Source: Amycolatopsis alba DSM 44262 (GTDB taxonomy: Bacteria; Actinomycetota; Actinomycetes; Mycobacteriales; Pseudonocardiaceae). Taken from it: a stretch of DNA of 64,000 bases. The DNA is taken from positions 2,993,665 through 3,057,664 of the forward strand of contig NZ_KB913032.1 of the NCBI RefSeq assembly GCF_000384215.1, written 5' to 3'. The translations under genes were made by a program, and so were the position numbers. This document shows positions 1-8,383 of this stretch, piece by piece. The notes beneath the pieces were generated by a model. It ran no database searches. It saw only the letters and a program-made list of their open reading frames with translations, and had not been told where the DNA came from. Positions within the stretch are counted from its first letter, which is position 1; each line of letters opens with the position of its first letter.

Positions 1-1
1 A

Positions 2-955
2 CTCGCCCTCGCCGGGACGGCGGCGCTCGCCATGCGGACGGCGTCGAACTCGCTGTCCATCACGATGCACGCGGTGAACTCCCTGTACGAGGAGTCGTTC
101 TACATCGCCTTCTTCCACAAGCTGCTCGTGGAATCCGGGAAACGCGGCCCGCTGAAAGACGGGATCGCCGCCCCGCCGGATCCGGCGGAGATCCGGCTGG
201 AGAACGTCACTTTCACCTATCCAGGGCAGGAAACCCCCGCGTTGCGCGAGGTTTCGCTGACCATCCGGCGCGGCGAGGTGATCGCCCTCGTCGGCGAGAA
301 CGGTTCGGGCAAGACCACGCTGGGCAAGCTGCTCACCGGGCTGTACCCGCCCTCGGAAGGAAAGGTGTACTGGGACGGCGTCGATCTGGCGGGCGCCGAC
401 CACGAATCGGTGCACGCGAACATCGCCGTGATCGCCCAGGATCCCGCCGAATGGCCGATGACCGCGGAGCACAACGTGACCGTCGGCAGGCTCGGCCGGG
501 TGGATCCGGACCGCGCCGCCTGGCTCGACGCGATCACCTCGTCCGGCGCCGACGAGGTGATCGAATCCCTGCCTGCCAAGGAGAAAACGGTGCTGTCCAA
601 GAAGTTCGAGGACGGGCAGGACCTCTCGGGCGGGCAATGGCAGCGGATGGGCATCGCCCGCGGGATCTACCGCGACGCCGCCGTCCTGGTCGCCGACGAA
701 CCGACGGCCGCGCTCGACGCGAAGGCCGAGGCGAGGGTCTTCGCCGGGCTGCGGCACGCGAGCGTTTCCGGGGCGGGCAGGCGCACGACGATCCTGGTGA
801 CCCACCGGCTCGCCAACATCCGTTCCGCGGACCGGATCCTGGTACTGGAGAAAGGACGGCTGATCGAACAGGGCACGCACGCCGAACTCATCGAGGAAGG
901 AGGCCTCTACCACGAGCTTTACGAGATCCAGGCTCGTGCGTATCGCGGTGAGTAG
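2..955 (+). CDS. ABC exporter, ATP-binding C-terminal part (5' end outside window)
   Basis: The reading frame is open from the first bases of the window, so this is the C-terminal part of a longer protein, probably a fused permease-ATPase (type I exporter half-transporter). The visible part begins with what looks like the end of the membrane domain, then a complete nucleotide-binding domain. Walker A is GENGSGKTT (about nt 293-319), the ABC signature is LSGGQ (about nt 623-637), Walker B is VLVADEP (about nt 685-705), and the switch histidine lies in THRLANIR. The domain would hydrolyse ATP to drive export of an unknown substrate. Because the membrane part is missing here, the substrate class and partner cannot be judged. 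The ATG at 32 is an internal methionine, not the start. Confidence 0.9.
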   Translation, partial: LALAGTAALAMRTASNSLSITMHAVNSLYEESFYIAFFHKLLVESGKRGPLKDGIAAPPDPAEIRLENVTFTYPGQETPALREVSLTIRRGEVIALVGENGSGKTTLGKLLTGLYPPSEGKVYWDGVDLAGADHESVHANIAVIAQDPAEWPMTAEHNVTVGRLGRVDPDRAAWLDAITSSGADEVIESLPAKEKTVLSKKFEDGQDLSGGQWQRMGIARGIYRDAAVLVADEPTAALDAKAEARVFAGLRHASVSGAGRRTTILVTHRLANIRSADRILVLEKGRLIEQGTHAELIEEGGLYHELYEIQARAYRGE

Positions 956-990
956 TCACACCGCCGGAACGCCTGAGACGATCGCCGAGG

Positions 991-1749
991 TCACCCGGCG
1001 AGCGTGATCGAGCCCAGATGCGAGAAGTGCGCCGCCACCCGTGAACCGGGGCGTACGTCGACGGCGTCGGTCATCCCGCCGGTGAGCACGATCCAGCCCG
1101 GCTCCAGCGCGAGCCCGCGGGCGCCGAGCGCGTTGGCCGCCAGCGCCAGCGCTTCCGCCGGATGCCCCAGCACCGCCGCTCCGGTGGCGGTGTCGACGAT
1201 GGAACCGTCGACCTCCAGCAGCGCGGCCTCCAGCGAAAGGTCCACTGCAGACGGTTCGACGCCGACGGGGCCCAGTGTGAAGTACGCGGAGAAACCGTTG
1301 TCCGCCACGGCGTCCGGCAGTTCGCAGCGGTAGTCGCGATACCGGCTGTCGATGATCTCGATGCCACCGTGGACCCGGTCCACCGCCGCCATCGCGGTCG
1401 CCGCCGTCACGCCGGGGCCCGCGAGTCGTTCGCCCAGCACGAAAACCAGCTCGGGTTCCGCGCGCGGGTGGATCAACGACGGCACCGGGACACCGGCGGG
1501 CAAGACCATCGCGTCGGTCAGCCACGCGAGCAACGGCGAGTCGACCCCCATGCTCCGCTGCATCGCCCGCGAGGTCATGCCCAGCTTCACACCGACGACG
1601 GTCTCGCCGCGCGCCTGCCTGAGCCGCAACGCCTCGGCCTGGATCTCATACGCGGTTTCGACGTCCAAAGCGGGCCACGAATCCGTCAGCGGATCGCGTT
1701 CTTCCCCGGACAGCAGCGCTTCCGCCGCCTCCCGCACATCGAGGCTCAC
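991..1749 (-). CDS. 2-keto-4-pentenoate hydratase family protein
   Basis: A 252-residue protein of the MhpD/HpcG/fumarylacetoacetate-hydrolase-like family. These enzymes are metal-dependent hydratases or decarboxylases acting on 2-hydroxy-dienoates from meta-cleavage of aromatic compounds. Visible family features are the GVKLGMTSRAMQ stretch, the acidic metal-binding segment EPELVFVLGERL and the later EIIDSRYRDY block. The GTG start at 1749 overlaps the stop codon of the upstream homologue and is preceded by a strong GGAGGAG, so the two genes are translationally coupled. In known pathways such adjacent pairs are a 2-oxopent-4-enoate hydratase and a 4-oxalocrotonate decarboxylase. Which of the two is which cannot be decided by eye. 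Confidence 0.85.
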   Translation of the reverse strand: MSLDVREAAEALLSGEERDPLTDSWPALDVETAYEIQAEALRLRQARGETVVGVKLGMTSRAMQRSMGVDSPLLAWLTDAMVLPAGVPVPSLIHPRAEPELVFVLGERLAGPGVTAATAMAAVDRVHGGIEIIDSRYRDYRCELPDAVADNGFSAYFTLGPVGVEPSAVDLSLEAALLEVDGSIVDTATGAAVLGHPAEALALAANALGARGLALEPGWIVLTGGMTDAVDVRPGSRVAAHFSHLGSITLAG

Positions 1750-2543
1750 GGTCGCTCCTCCCCGGAGAACTTCGCGGTGACACTGCCGAGCCCCGCCATG
1801 GTCGCGACGATGGTGTCGCCAGGGCTCACCGGGATCGCGCGTGTCATCGAACCCGGCAGCACGACATGTCCCGGTTCGAGCGCGACACCGAGCGGGCCGA
1901 CCGTGTTCGCGAGCCAGACCAGCGCGTTCACCGGCGAGCCCAGTACCGCGCCACCGGCACCGGTCGCCGCGATCTGGCCGTTCTGGTGCAGGACACAGCC
2001 GACCAGCCGCAGGTCGATGTCGCCGATCGCGGTCGGCCTGCTGCCGAGGACGACACCGCCCGACGACGCGTTGTCCGCGATGGTGTCGACGATGCTGATC
2101 TTCCAGTCCTGGATCCGGGAGTCGACGATCTCCAGCGCCGGGACGACGAACTCCACCGCCCGCAGCGCGTCCGCCACGGTGACCCCTGGGCCGCGCAGCC
2201 GCGAGCCGAGCACGAACCCGATCTCCGGTTCGATCTTCGGCTGCAGGAAACTTCCGATCGGGATCGGCTGGTGTTCGAGGTGGAACATCGAAGCGGTCAG
2301 ATGGCCGTAGTCGGGCTGGTCGACGCCCATCTGCCGTTGCATGGCGGCGGAGGCGAGGCCGACCTTGTGCCCGCGCACGCCGTCGCCGCGCTCGGCCCAG
2401 TGGCGGACGACCCGCTGCTGGATGCGGTACGCGTCCTCCAGGGTCGCGGCGGGATACGTCTCGATCAGGGGCGCGATCGGTTTACCTGTCTCGTACGCGC
2501 TGAGCAGCGCGGCCGCGGCCTCCTGCAGCATGCTGGCGTCCAT
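1746..2543 (-). CDS. 2-keto-4-pentenoate hydratase / 4-oxalocrotonate decarboxylase family protein
   Basis: A 265-residue paralogue of the following gene, same family and fold, with GHKVGLASAAMQ, the metal-site segment EPEIGFVLGSRL and EIVDSRIQDW. The frame is open further upstream, but ATG 2543 is preferred because GGAAGGAG sits just ahead of it. It is the first gene of a two-gene operon and overlaps the next start by a few bases. No ring-cleavage dioxygenase, dehydrogenase or aldolase of a meta pathway lies in the window, so the pair either completes a pathway encoded elsewhere or serves another 2-keto acid. The distinction between hydratase and decarboxylase activity is inference. Confidence 0.82.
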   Translation of the reverse strand: MDASMLQEAAAALLSAYETGKPIAPLIETYPAATLEDAYRIQQRVVRHWAERGDGVRGHKVGLASAAMQRQMGVDQPDYGHLTASMFHLEHQPIPIGSFLQPKIEPEIGFVLGSRLRGPGVTVADALRAVEFVVPALEIVDSRIQDWKISIVDTIADNASSGGVVLGSRPTAIGDIDLRLVGCVLHQNGQIAATGAGGAVLGSPVNALVWLANTVGPLGVALEPGHVVLPGSMTRAIPVSPGDTIVATMAGLGSVTAKFSGEERP

Positions 2544-2674
2544 GGGCTCCTTCCGACAGCCGAACTCTGCCCCGTCACCCAGGCCCGCACAAGGTGCCCG
2601 TTCCACTGGCCGGTACGGCGAGATTAGGCCGAAAGGGTCTCGCGCCACCCTGGTCATCACCTAGCCTGCTTCCC

Positions 2675-3247
2675 ATGTCCGATTGGACGCTCTCACGGGC
2701 GAAGACCAGGATCGACCGCCGCGAAGAGCTCGACGAGCTCACCGCGCGTATCCGGTACGAGGTACGGGTACACCTCAACGAACCCGCCTCGCACAACGCC
2801 TACGACGAGCTGACCGACATCTTCGCCATCGGGCACGCGGAGTGTTCGGCGCTGCTCAAGCACCGCCGTGTCCTGCCGCTGTGGGAACGGATCCTGCTTC
2901 AGCGCTACACCCGCCGTCTCTACGGCAAGGCGATCGCGGCGACCGTCGGTGACCTTCCCGCCGACGCGGGCCCGGCGCCCGCGACCGCGTTCGGCCCGGA
3001 GATCGCGTCACTGACCCCGGATTCCGGTGACACCGGCGCGAAGTTCGACATGCAGGGCCGCGGCCTGGTCAACGTCTTCCGGATCGCCGCCGGGCGGCAC
3101 GGCGAGAGCTGGCCGGACCGCCACGACGTCGCGACGACGTCCGCGCGCAGCGTCCTGACCTGTTCCGCGGCCTTCCTGCGGCGCCGCGCCTGGCACGTGG
3201 TCTGGCCGGTGTACCGCGTGCGCGGCCTGCGGCTCTGGAAGCTCTAG
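2675..3247 (+). CDS. Hypothetical protein, 190 aa
   Basis: I do not recognise this protein. It is 190 residues, soluble, with no signal peptide or membrane segment. The first 100 residues are charged and probably helical, the middle is rich in Pro, Ala and Asp, and the C-terminus is basic with several Arg and Trp. ATG 2675 was chosen over upstream in-frame starts because the upstream extension covers the promoter region of the divergent hydratase pair. It stands alone, 35 bp ahead of the CoA-binding gene, and may be co-transcribed with it. Confidence 0.6.
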   Translation: MSDWTLSRAKTRIDRREELDELTARIRYEVRVHLNEPASHNAYDELTDIFAIGHAECSALLKHRRVLPLWERILLQRYTRRLYGKAIAATVGDLPADAGPAPATAFGPEIASLTPDSGDTGAKFDMQGRGLVNVFRIAAGRHGESWPDRHDVATTSARSVLTCSAAFLRRRAWHVVWPVYRVRGLRLWKL

Positions 3248-3281
3248 GAATTCGCGGCGGTTCGCCGTGGTTGAACCCGGT

Positions 3282-3689
3282 ATGACCGATCGCGCCACCG
3301 AAATCCTCGCCGGATCGAAGACCATCGCCGTCGTGGGGCTGAGCCGCGATCCGGCCAAATCCTCGCACGGGGTCGCCGCCGTACTCCAGGAACACGGGTT
3401 CCGGATCATCCCCGTCCACCCTTCGGCCGACGAGCTGCTGGGCGAGAAGGTCTACCGCTCGCTCACCGACATCCCGGAGCCCGTCGACCTCGTCGACGTC
3501 TTCCGTCCGGCCGCGGACACTCCGCCGATCGCCGAACAGGCCGTCGCGATCGGCGCGAAGGCGCTCTGGCTTCAGCAGGACATCGTCTCCGCCGAGTCCC
3601 GCCGGATCGCCGAAGAAGGCGGTTTGGCTTACGTCGAAAACCGCTGCACGGCCGTCGTCCGGGCGGTCGCGAATCTCTCGGTCCGTTAG
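3282..3689 (+). CDS. CoA-binding domain protein (YccU-like)
   Basis: A 135-residue single-domain protein of the CoA_binding_2 family, a Rossmann fold resembling the CoA-binding part of succinyl-CoA synthetase. It has the early KTIAVVGLSRDPAKSSHGVA nucleotide-binding strand-loop, the PVHPSADELLG segment, and the conserved LWLQQDIVS and ENRCTAV motifs near the C-terminus, as in E. coli YccU. Function in the family is poorly known; acyl-CoA binding is the usual assumption. ATG 3282 gives the normal family length; a GTG 15 bp upstream is in frame. A good intrinsic terminator follows. Confidence 0.85.
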   Translation: MTDRATEILAGSKTIAVVGLSRDPAKSSHGVAAVLQEHGFRIIPVHPSADELLGEKVYRSLTDIPEPVDLVDVFRPAADTPPIAEQAVAIGAKALWLQQDIVSAESRRIAEEGGLAYVENRCTAVVRAVANLSVR

Positions 3690-3705
3690 AAACGGACTCC
3701 GGGCC

Positions 3706-3740
3706 GAACCCTCGCCGCGATTTCCCGGCGGGGGTTCTTT
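3706..3740 (+). terminator. Intrinsic terminator after CoA-binding gene
   Basis: GAACCCTCGCCG (3706-3717) pairs with CGGCGGGGGTTC (3726-3737) in a 12-bp stem containing one G-T wobble, with an 8-nt loop, and is followed by TTT. It lies 17 bp after the stop codon of the upstream gene. Confidence 0.75.
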
Positions 3741-3969
3741 CATATCCGTGAACAGAAAAATGACCCCTGAAGTCATACGTCGAATCGGACCCGCCGAAAG
3801 GATTGGTCCAAACCGGTGATCTTGACCGGAAGCCTCCGAGCTGGGAAAACTTGTCCGGTCGACAGTTTGTTAAGAAACCTTCCCAAGGGTGGACCGAGCT
3901 GTTAACGTCCGAATCCGCTTAGCGGAAACAGGTGCCGGTCATCGGCACCCCGGTCCAACGGAGGGCGAA

Positions 3970-4752
3970 GTGGGCACACCCCGCGGCCTGGATTCCAGCG
4001 GCACTCTCGAGCGCGGACTAGCGGTTCTCGAGCACGTCGGCCAGAACCAGGAGATTTCCACCAACGCGATCGCCAGGCAACTGGGTCTCTCCCGGAGCGC
4101 CGCCTACCGCATCGTCGGCACCCTCAAGAATCTCGAATACCTCGAAGCCGATCGCGCCACCGGCCGCGTGCGGCTCGGCACCCGGCTGGTCGAACTCGGC
4201 GCCCGCGCGATGGCGGCGACCGACCTCCACCGCTGCGCGCCGCGTTACCTCGCGTCGCTCGCCGAGCGGAGTGGCGAGACGACCTATCTCGCGGTCCCGG
4301 ACAACGACACGATGGTCTACGTCGCCACCGAACGCAGCGCCAACGCCGTCACCCTGGCCTGCCGTCTCGGCACCCGGCGTCCGCAGCACGCGACGTCGCT
4401 GGGCAAGGCGTGGCTCGCGGCACTGCCCGAACAGGACCGCGTCGAACGCATCCGCCGGATGAAACTCGACAGCCTCACCCTCAAGACGATCAACGATCCG
4501 GCCCGGCTGCTCGACGACCTGGCCAGGACGAGCCGTCGCGGCTGGGCCGTCGACGACGTCGAGAACGAACCGGACGTCGGCTGCGTGGCCGCCGCCGTCC
4601 GCGACCACACCGGACGGCCGATCGCCGCGATCAGCATCGCGGGCCCCGCCGGCCGCGTGCTCCGCCGGACCGACGAACTGGGCGCGACGGTGGCCGGGAC
4701 CGCCGCCGCGCTCTCCCTCCGGCTGGGTTACGTCCGCGCGCAAAGGGGCTGA
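3970..4752 (+). CDS. IclR family transcriptional regulator
   Basis: A 260-residue DNA-binding regulator. An N-terminal winged helix-turn-helix (about residues 15-70) contains STNAIARQLGLSRSAAYRIVGTL split over the recognition helix, followed by the IclR effector domain with the typical ATSLGKAWLAAL and DDVENEPDVGCVAAAVR blocks. The GTG at 3970 is preferred over an in-frame ATG 81 bp upstream because GGAGG precedes it and the extra residues would be unlike the family. The stop is one base before the GTG of the lactate-permease-like gene, so it very likely controls uptake of the permease substrate. Two TGTTAA hexamers upstream (3868-3873 and 3900-3905) could belong to its operator; that is speculative. 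Confidence 0.88.
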   Translation: MGTPRGLDSSGTLERGLAVLEHVGQNQEISTNAIARQLGLSRSAAYRIVGTLKNLEYLEADRATGRVRLGTRLVELGARAMAATDLHRCAPRYLASLAERSGETTYLAVPDNDTMVYVATERSANAVTLACRLGTRRPQHATSLGKAWLAALPEQDRVERIRRMKLDSLTLKTINDPARLLDDLARTSRRGWAVDDVENEPDVGCVAAAVRDHTGRPIAAISIAGPAGRVLRRTDELGATVAGTAAALSLRLGYVRAQRG

Positions 4753-4753
4753 A

Positions 4754-6445
4754 GTGGGCTGGATCCAGGACTACCAGCCGGCGGGCGGGCTGTGGCTGTC
4801 CGCAGCGCTCGCCGCGTTGCCGATCATCGTGCTGCTGGTGGCACTGGGCGTCCTGCGCCGGTCGGCGCAGCTCTCTGCCGCCCTGGCACTGATCACCGCG
4901 CTGCTGGTCGCGGTACTGCTGTACCGCATGCCTGCCGGGCTCGCCTTCGATTCCGCGGCGATGGGCCTGGTCTTCGGGGTGTGGTCGGTGGCCTGGATCG
5001 CGTTCCACGCCGTGTACTTCCACAACGTCACCGTCGCGACCGGACGGTTCGACAGCATCAAGGCGGTCCTCGCCGGGTTCAGCGAGGACCGCCGCCTCCA
5101 GGCGCTGCTGATCGCGTTCGGCTTCGGCGCGCTGCTGGAAGGGATCGCGGGCGGTGGCTCGCCGATCGCGATCACCGCGGCGATGATGGCCGCGCTCGGC
5201 TTCCCGCCGGTGAAGGCGGTCGTGCTCGCGTTGCTGGCGAACACCGCGCCGGTCGCGTTCGGCGGCCTCGGCAACCCGCTGATCGTGCTCGGCAGGCTGA
5301 CCGCGCCGATCCTCGGCCTGAAACAGGACCAGGCGACGGACCTGTTCTCGTCGATGGTCGGCCGCCAGCTCCCGTTGCTGGCCCTGATCGTCCCCGGCTT
5401 CCTGATCGTCGTCCTCGCGGGCTGGAAACGGATGGTCGAGGTCTGGCCGGCCGTGCTGACGGCCGGTCTGGCGTTCGCGATCATGCAGTTCGTCACCTCG
5501 AACTTCATCAGCCCGAGCCTCGTCGACGTCGTCGCCGCGCTCGCCGCGATGGCCTCGCTGTGGATACTGACGCGGTTCTGGCAGCCGTCGGCGGTTTGGC
5601 GTTTCGAAGGCGAAGAACCGGCGACGGCCGGTGCGAGTCTCGGCGCGGCGAAGGCCGAACGCGGCGCGCTGTACGCGTGGGCGCCGTACATCGTCCTGAT
5701 CGCGGCGATCTTCCTTTCGCGGATCGGCACGATCTTCAAGAACCTGCCGGACTGGCTGGACCTGACGAAACTGCTGCACAAGGCCGACTGGGTGTTCGCG
5801 TGGCCGGGGCTGCACAAGGAGGTCGTCCAGCACGCGCCGATCACGCCGAAGGACACGCCGTACGCGGCGACGCTGACCGTCGATTTCCTTTATTCGCCGG
5901 GGACCGTGGCCCTGCTCGCGGCAATCGTGGCGGGCTTCGCGATGGGCGCGAAACCCCGGCTGCTGCTGGCCACCTACCGCCGGACGCTGCACCAGATGCG
6001 GTGGGCACTGGCGACGATCTTCATGATCCTCGCGATCGCGTTCGTCATGAACTACTCGGGTGCGACGCAGACCCTCGGCCTCGCGCTGGCGACCACCGGC
6101 GTGCTGTTCCCGTTGTTCTCCGCCTACATCGGCTGGCTCGGCGTCTTCCTCACCGGCTCGGACGCTTCGACGAACAGTCTCTTCGGGCCGATGCAGGTGA
6201 TCTCGGCGCAGCAGCTGCACGTCGATCCGATCCTCGCGGGCGCCACGAACACCTCCGGCGGCGTGATGGGCAAGATGATCTCGCCGCAGAACCTGTCCAT
6301 CGGCGCCACCGCGATCGGGCAGTCCGGGAAGGAGGGCGTGCTGCTGCGGCAGACGTTCCTGTGGTCGGTCGTGCTGACCGCCGTGGTCGGGGTGATCTCG
6401 CTGCTTCAGGCGACCGTGCTGAGTTTCATGATTCCTGGCCCGTGA
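4754..6445 (+). CDS. L-lactate permease family transporter
   Basis: A 563-residue integral membrane protein of the LctP/LldP/GlcA family, with a dozen or more hydrophobic helices along its length. Members import L-lactate, D-lactate or glycolate with protons. Family motifs include the GALLEGIAGGGSPIAI loop and the C-terminal block with SDASTNSLFGPMQ and the run ISPQNLSIG. It is translationally coupled to the IclR gene just upstream, so a carboxylate-induced transport operon is likely. The downstream GNAT gene converges on it and overlaps the last 20 bases. No lactate dehydrogenase lies nearby, so the substrate is inferred from the family only. Confidence 0.9.
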   Translation: MGWIQDYQPAGGLWLSAALAALPIIVLLVALGVLRRSAQLSAALALITALLVAVLLYRMPAGLAFDSAAMGLVFGVWSVAWIAFHAVYFHNVTVATGRFDSIKAVLAGFSEDRRLQALLIAFGFGALLEGIAGGGSPIAITAAMMAALGFPPVKAVVLALLANTAPVAFGGLGNPLIVLGRLTAPILGLKQDQATDLFSSMVGRQLPLLALIVPGFLIVVLAGWKRMVEVWPAVLTAGLAFAIMQFVTSNFISPSLVDVVAALAAMASLWILTRFWQPSAVWRFEGEEPATAGASLGAAKAERGALYAWAPYIVLIAAIFLSRIGTIFKNLPDWLDLTKLLHKADWVFAWPGLHKEVVQHAPITPKDTPYAATLTVDFLYSPGTVALLAAIVAGFAMGAKPRLLLATYRRTLHQMRWALATIFMILAIAFVMNYSGATQTLGLALATTGVLFPLFSAYIGWLGVFLTGSDASTNSLFGPMQVISAQQLHVDPILAGATNTSGGVMGKMISPQNLSIGATAIGQSGKEGVLLRQTFLWSVVLTAVVGVISLLQATVLSFMIPGP

Positions 6446-6836
6446 GCCGGATCAGGCCCGCTTCGGTCGGCCGGAATCCGCAGGCGTCGAAGTAGAACGA
6501 ACGCAGTTCCGGCACGAAGTCGACGTGCAGCCATTCGCAGCCCGCCGCCCGCGCGTGGCTCACGGCCAGCCGGACGACGGCCGTCGCGACGCCCCGGCGC
6601 TGGTATGTCCCGCGGGTCTTCGTGTCGAGCAGGAAGGCGTGGTCCCCGCCGTCCCAGGCGACGTTCACGAAGCCGGCCAGCGTCCCGGCGTTGTCGCGGG
6701 CGGTGACCCAGCCGAGGCTGTACCGCCGGACGCCGTTCCACCAGCCCGGCACGGGTTCCCCGCCGTGCGAACGGACGAGATCGGACATCTCGTCGTCGGT
6801 GACCGGGTCACGCCAGCGATAGGAGAAATCGGTCAT
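6426..6836 (-). CDS. GNAT family N-acetyltransferase
   Basis: A 136-residue single-domain acetyltransferase. The acetyl-CoA-binding motif A is visible as TRGTYQRRGVATAVVRLA (about residues 75-92), following the beta-strand with DHAFLLDT. The C-terminal part ends with YFDACGFRPTEAG, the usual strand-helix of motif B. The substrate cannot be inferred. Start ATG 6836 is used; a GTG 15 bp upstream is also in frame. It converges on the permease gene and overlaps its 3' end by 20 bp. Confidence 0.8.
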   Translation of the reverse strand: MTDFSYRWRDPVTDDEMSDLVRSHGGEPVPGWWNGVRRYSLGWVTARDNAGTLAGFVNVAWDGGDHAFLLDTKTRGTYQRRGVATAVVRLAVSHARAAGCEWLHVDFVPELRSFYFDACGFRPTEAGLIRLTGQES

Positions 6837-6985
6837 CCGGTCAGCATCCACGAAGTGATCATTTCACGCCAATCATTAGAAGATCCCCGAGAATGTCCAC
6901 AGTGGTCATCTGATCTTTACCGGCGACTGCTCTGGATGGATGAACACCTGGTTCGTTCACCGGAATGAGAACTACCGTTGTCCTC

Positions 6986-7858
6986 ATGCCCATGACCCTG
7001 ATCAAAGGTACGTTCCAGCTTGTCGGAGCCTCACCGGACGGCGATTCGGTACGGTTCTATCCCGATGATCCCCAGGCGACCAAGAAGGCGGGCCTGAAGG
7101 TCCGGCTCAATTCGCGGGGCGGGATGCAGTTGCGGCTCGACGCCATCGACGCGCTCGAAACGCATTACCAGGCCAGGGGAACCGGCGGGATGTGGCACCA
7201 GCCCGCGGAATTCGCCGACGCCGCCTCGGCGAACCTGCTGAAAGCCCTCGGCTTCAAAAGCGTCCAGCGCGACGGCCGGGGAACGGTCACTTCGTCGACC
7301 CCGATCAAGGTAGCCGGTCACATACTGACGCGATTCGCCGACAAATACGGACGAGCGGTGGCGTTCGCCTTTGCCGGGCAACGACCGGGCAGGTCGGCGG
7401 ATCTTTCCCAGGTCCATCTCGACGTCAAAACGCTGAAGAACTCCGTGAACTACCGGCAGATCGCGGACGGACTCGTCTACCCGACGTTCTATTCACTGCT
7501 TTACCCCGATCTCCGTGACGCCTTGGCCGAAGCCGCCGTCAAAGCGCGCCAAGACGGGCTCGGGCTGTGGCCGCACGACGTCACGAACTCCGGGTTCAAG
7601 CTCTCCTCTCGACGGCAACTCGCCGACGAGCTGGTGATCCTGCCGAAACTGTTCCGCAGGCTCGTCGACTACCTCGCGCTCGACGAGACCGGCGGGGTAT
7701 CGCTGACCGGTTTCTCCGATTTCCTCGATTCGCGCAACGACCGCCTGTTCACCGTCCCGGACGGGCACGCCACGGAATTCGAAACCCTGGTGAGCGTGAA
7801 GCGGCAGACCGTGAACCTGACGATCGAACCGGAACGGATCGTCTTCATCGAGGCCTGA
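6986..7858 (+). CDS. SNase-like (thermonuclease family) protein
   Basis: A 290-residue protein with a staphylococcal-nuclease-like OB-fold. The N-terminal segment has GDSVRFYPDD and LRLDAIDALETHYQ, matching the strand carrying the catalytic Asp/Arg region, and residues near 195 read DALAEAAVKARQDGLGLW, typical of the last helix of the SNase domain. There is no signal peptide, so it is probably intracellular, unlike most secreted thermonucleases. About 90 C-terminal residues are not part of the standard domain. The exact start is unsure: ATGs at 6965, 6986 and 6992 are all in frame. Catalytic competence was not verified residue by residue. Confidence 0.7.
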   Translation: MPMTLIKGTFQLVGASPDGDSVRFYPDDPQATKKAGLKVRLNSRGGMQLRLDAIDALETHYQARGTGGMWHQPAEFADAASANLLKALGFKSVQRDGRGTVTSSTPIKVAGHILTRFADKYGRAVAFAFAGQRPGRSADLSQVHLDVKTLKNSVNYRQIADGLVYPTFYSLLYPDLRDALAEAAVKARQDGLGLWPHDVTNSGFKLSSRRQLADELVILPKLFRRLVDYLALDETGGVSLTGFSDFLDSRNDRLFTVPDGHATEFETLVSVKRQTVNLTIEPERIVFIEA

Positions 7859-7937
7859 CCCGTGCCCCGTGTGGGCAAAAAGACCGTACCTCCCTCCCCT
7901 CCGGCCGTGCTCATCTGAAAGGTGGGAGAGGGAGCCG

Positions 7938-8378
7938 ATGCAAAGACACGGTTCGCGGCGGTCGGAGGAGGCCGGCGGGCGGATGGAGACAGCTTCGAAA
8001 CTGGTCGACGCCGTCCGCGTCCTCGTCGTGCGCTATTGCCGCGCGCGGATCGGACGCCGGACGGGTACCTACGACACCGCTGACGCGGTCGCGAAGGACA
8101 GTTGCCTCGCGATCCTCGCGGGCGCGGCCGAGGCGCCCGCGCTGCTCACGTTCGCCTACGAGGTCACGCGGGGTCTGGTGGAGGACTTCCACCGGACCGC
8201 CGCCGAACTCCCGAATCCGCTTTCGGGGCTGCCGGGGCAGCAGCGCGAGATCATGGTGCTGCGGTCACTTGTCGGGCTTTCCGCCGACGACACCGCGCTG
8301 GCGCTCGGCTGCTCCGTGCAGGCCGTCCGGCTGGGTCAGCACCGCGCCCTGACCACGCTGCGGCCCGCCCCCGCCTGA
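7938..8378 (+). CDS. Small sigma-70-like (region 4) protein
   Basis: A 146-residue protein resembling a compact ECF sigma factor. The C-terminal half has LPGQQREIMVLRSLVGLSA and the helix-turn-helix DDTALALGCSVQAVRLGQHR (sigma region 4), while the N-terminal half only weakly resembles region 2. ATG 7938 is used because GGGAGAGGGAG precedes it; ATG 7983 is an alternative. No anti-sigma gene is adjacent. It ends six bases before the convergent ECF gene. It could act as an alternative sigma factor or only as a DNA-binding protein; the short region 2 leaves this open. Confidence 0.7.
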   Translation: MQRHGSRRSEEAGGRMETASKLVDAVRVLVVRYCRARIGRRTGTYDTADAVAKDSCLAILAGAAEAPALLTFAYEVTRGLVEDFHRTAAELPNPLSGLPGQQREIMVLRSLVGLSADDTALALGCSVQAVRLGQHRALTTLRPAPA

Positions 8379-8383
8379 CCCGG

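Noticed and set aside
4631..6220. A 529-codon minus-strand frame opposite the lactate permease
   Set aside because: Arg/Gly/Asp-rich antisense translation typical of high-GC shadow frames, with no ribosome-binding site; the plus-strand permease has full family similarity.
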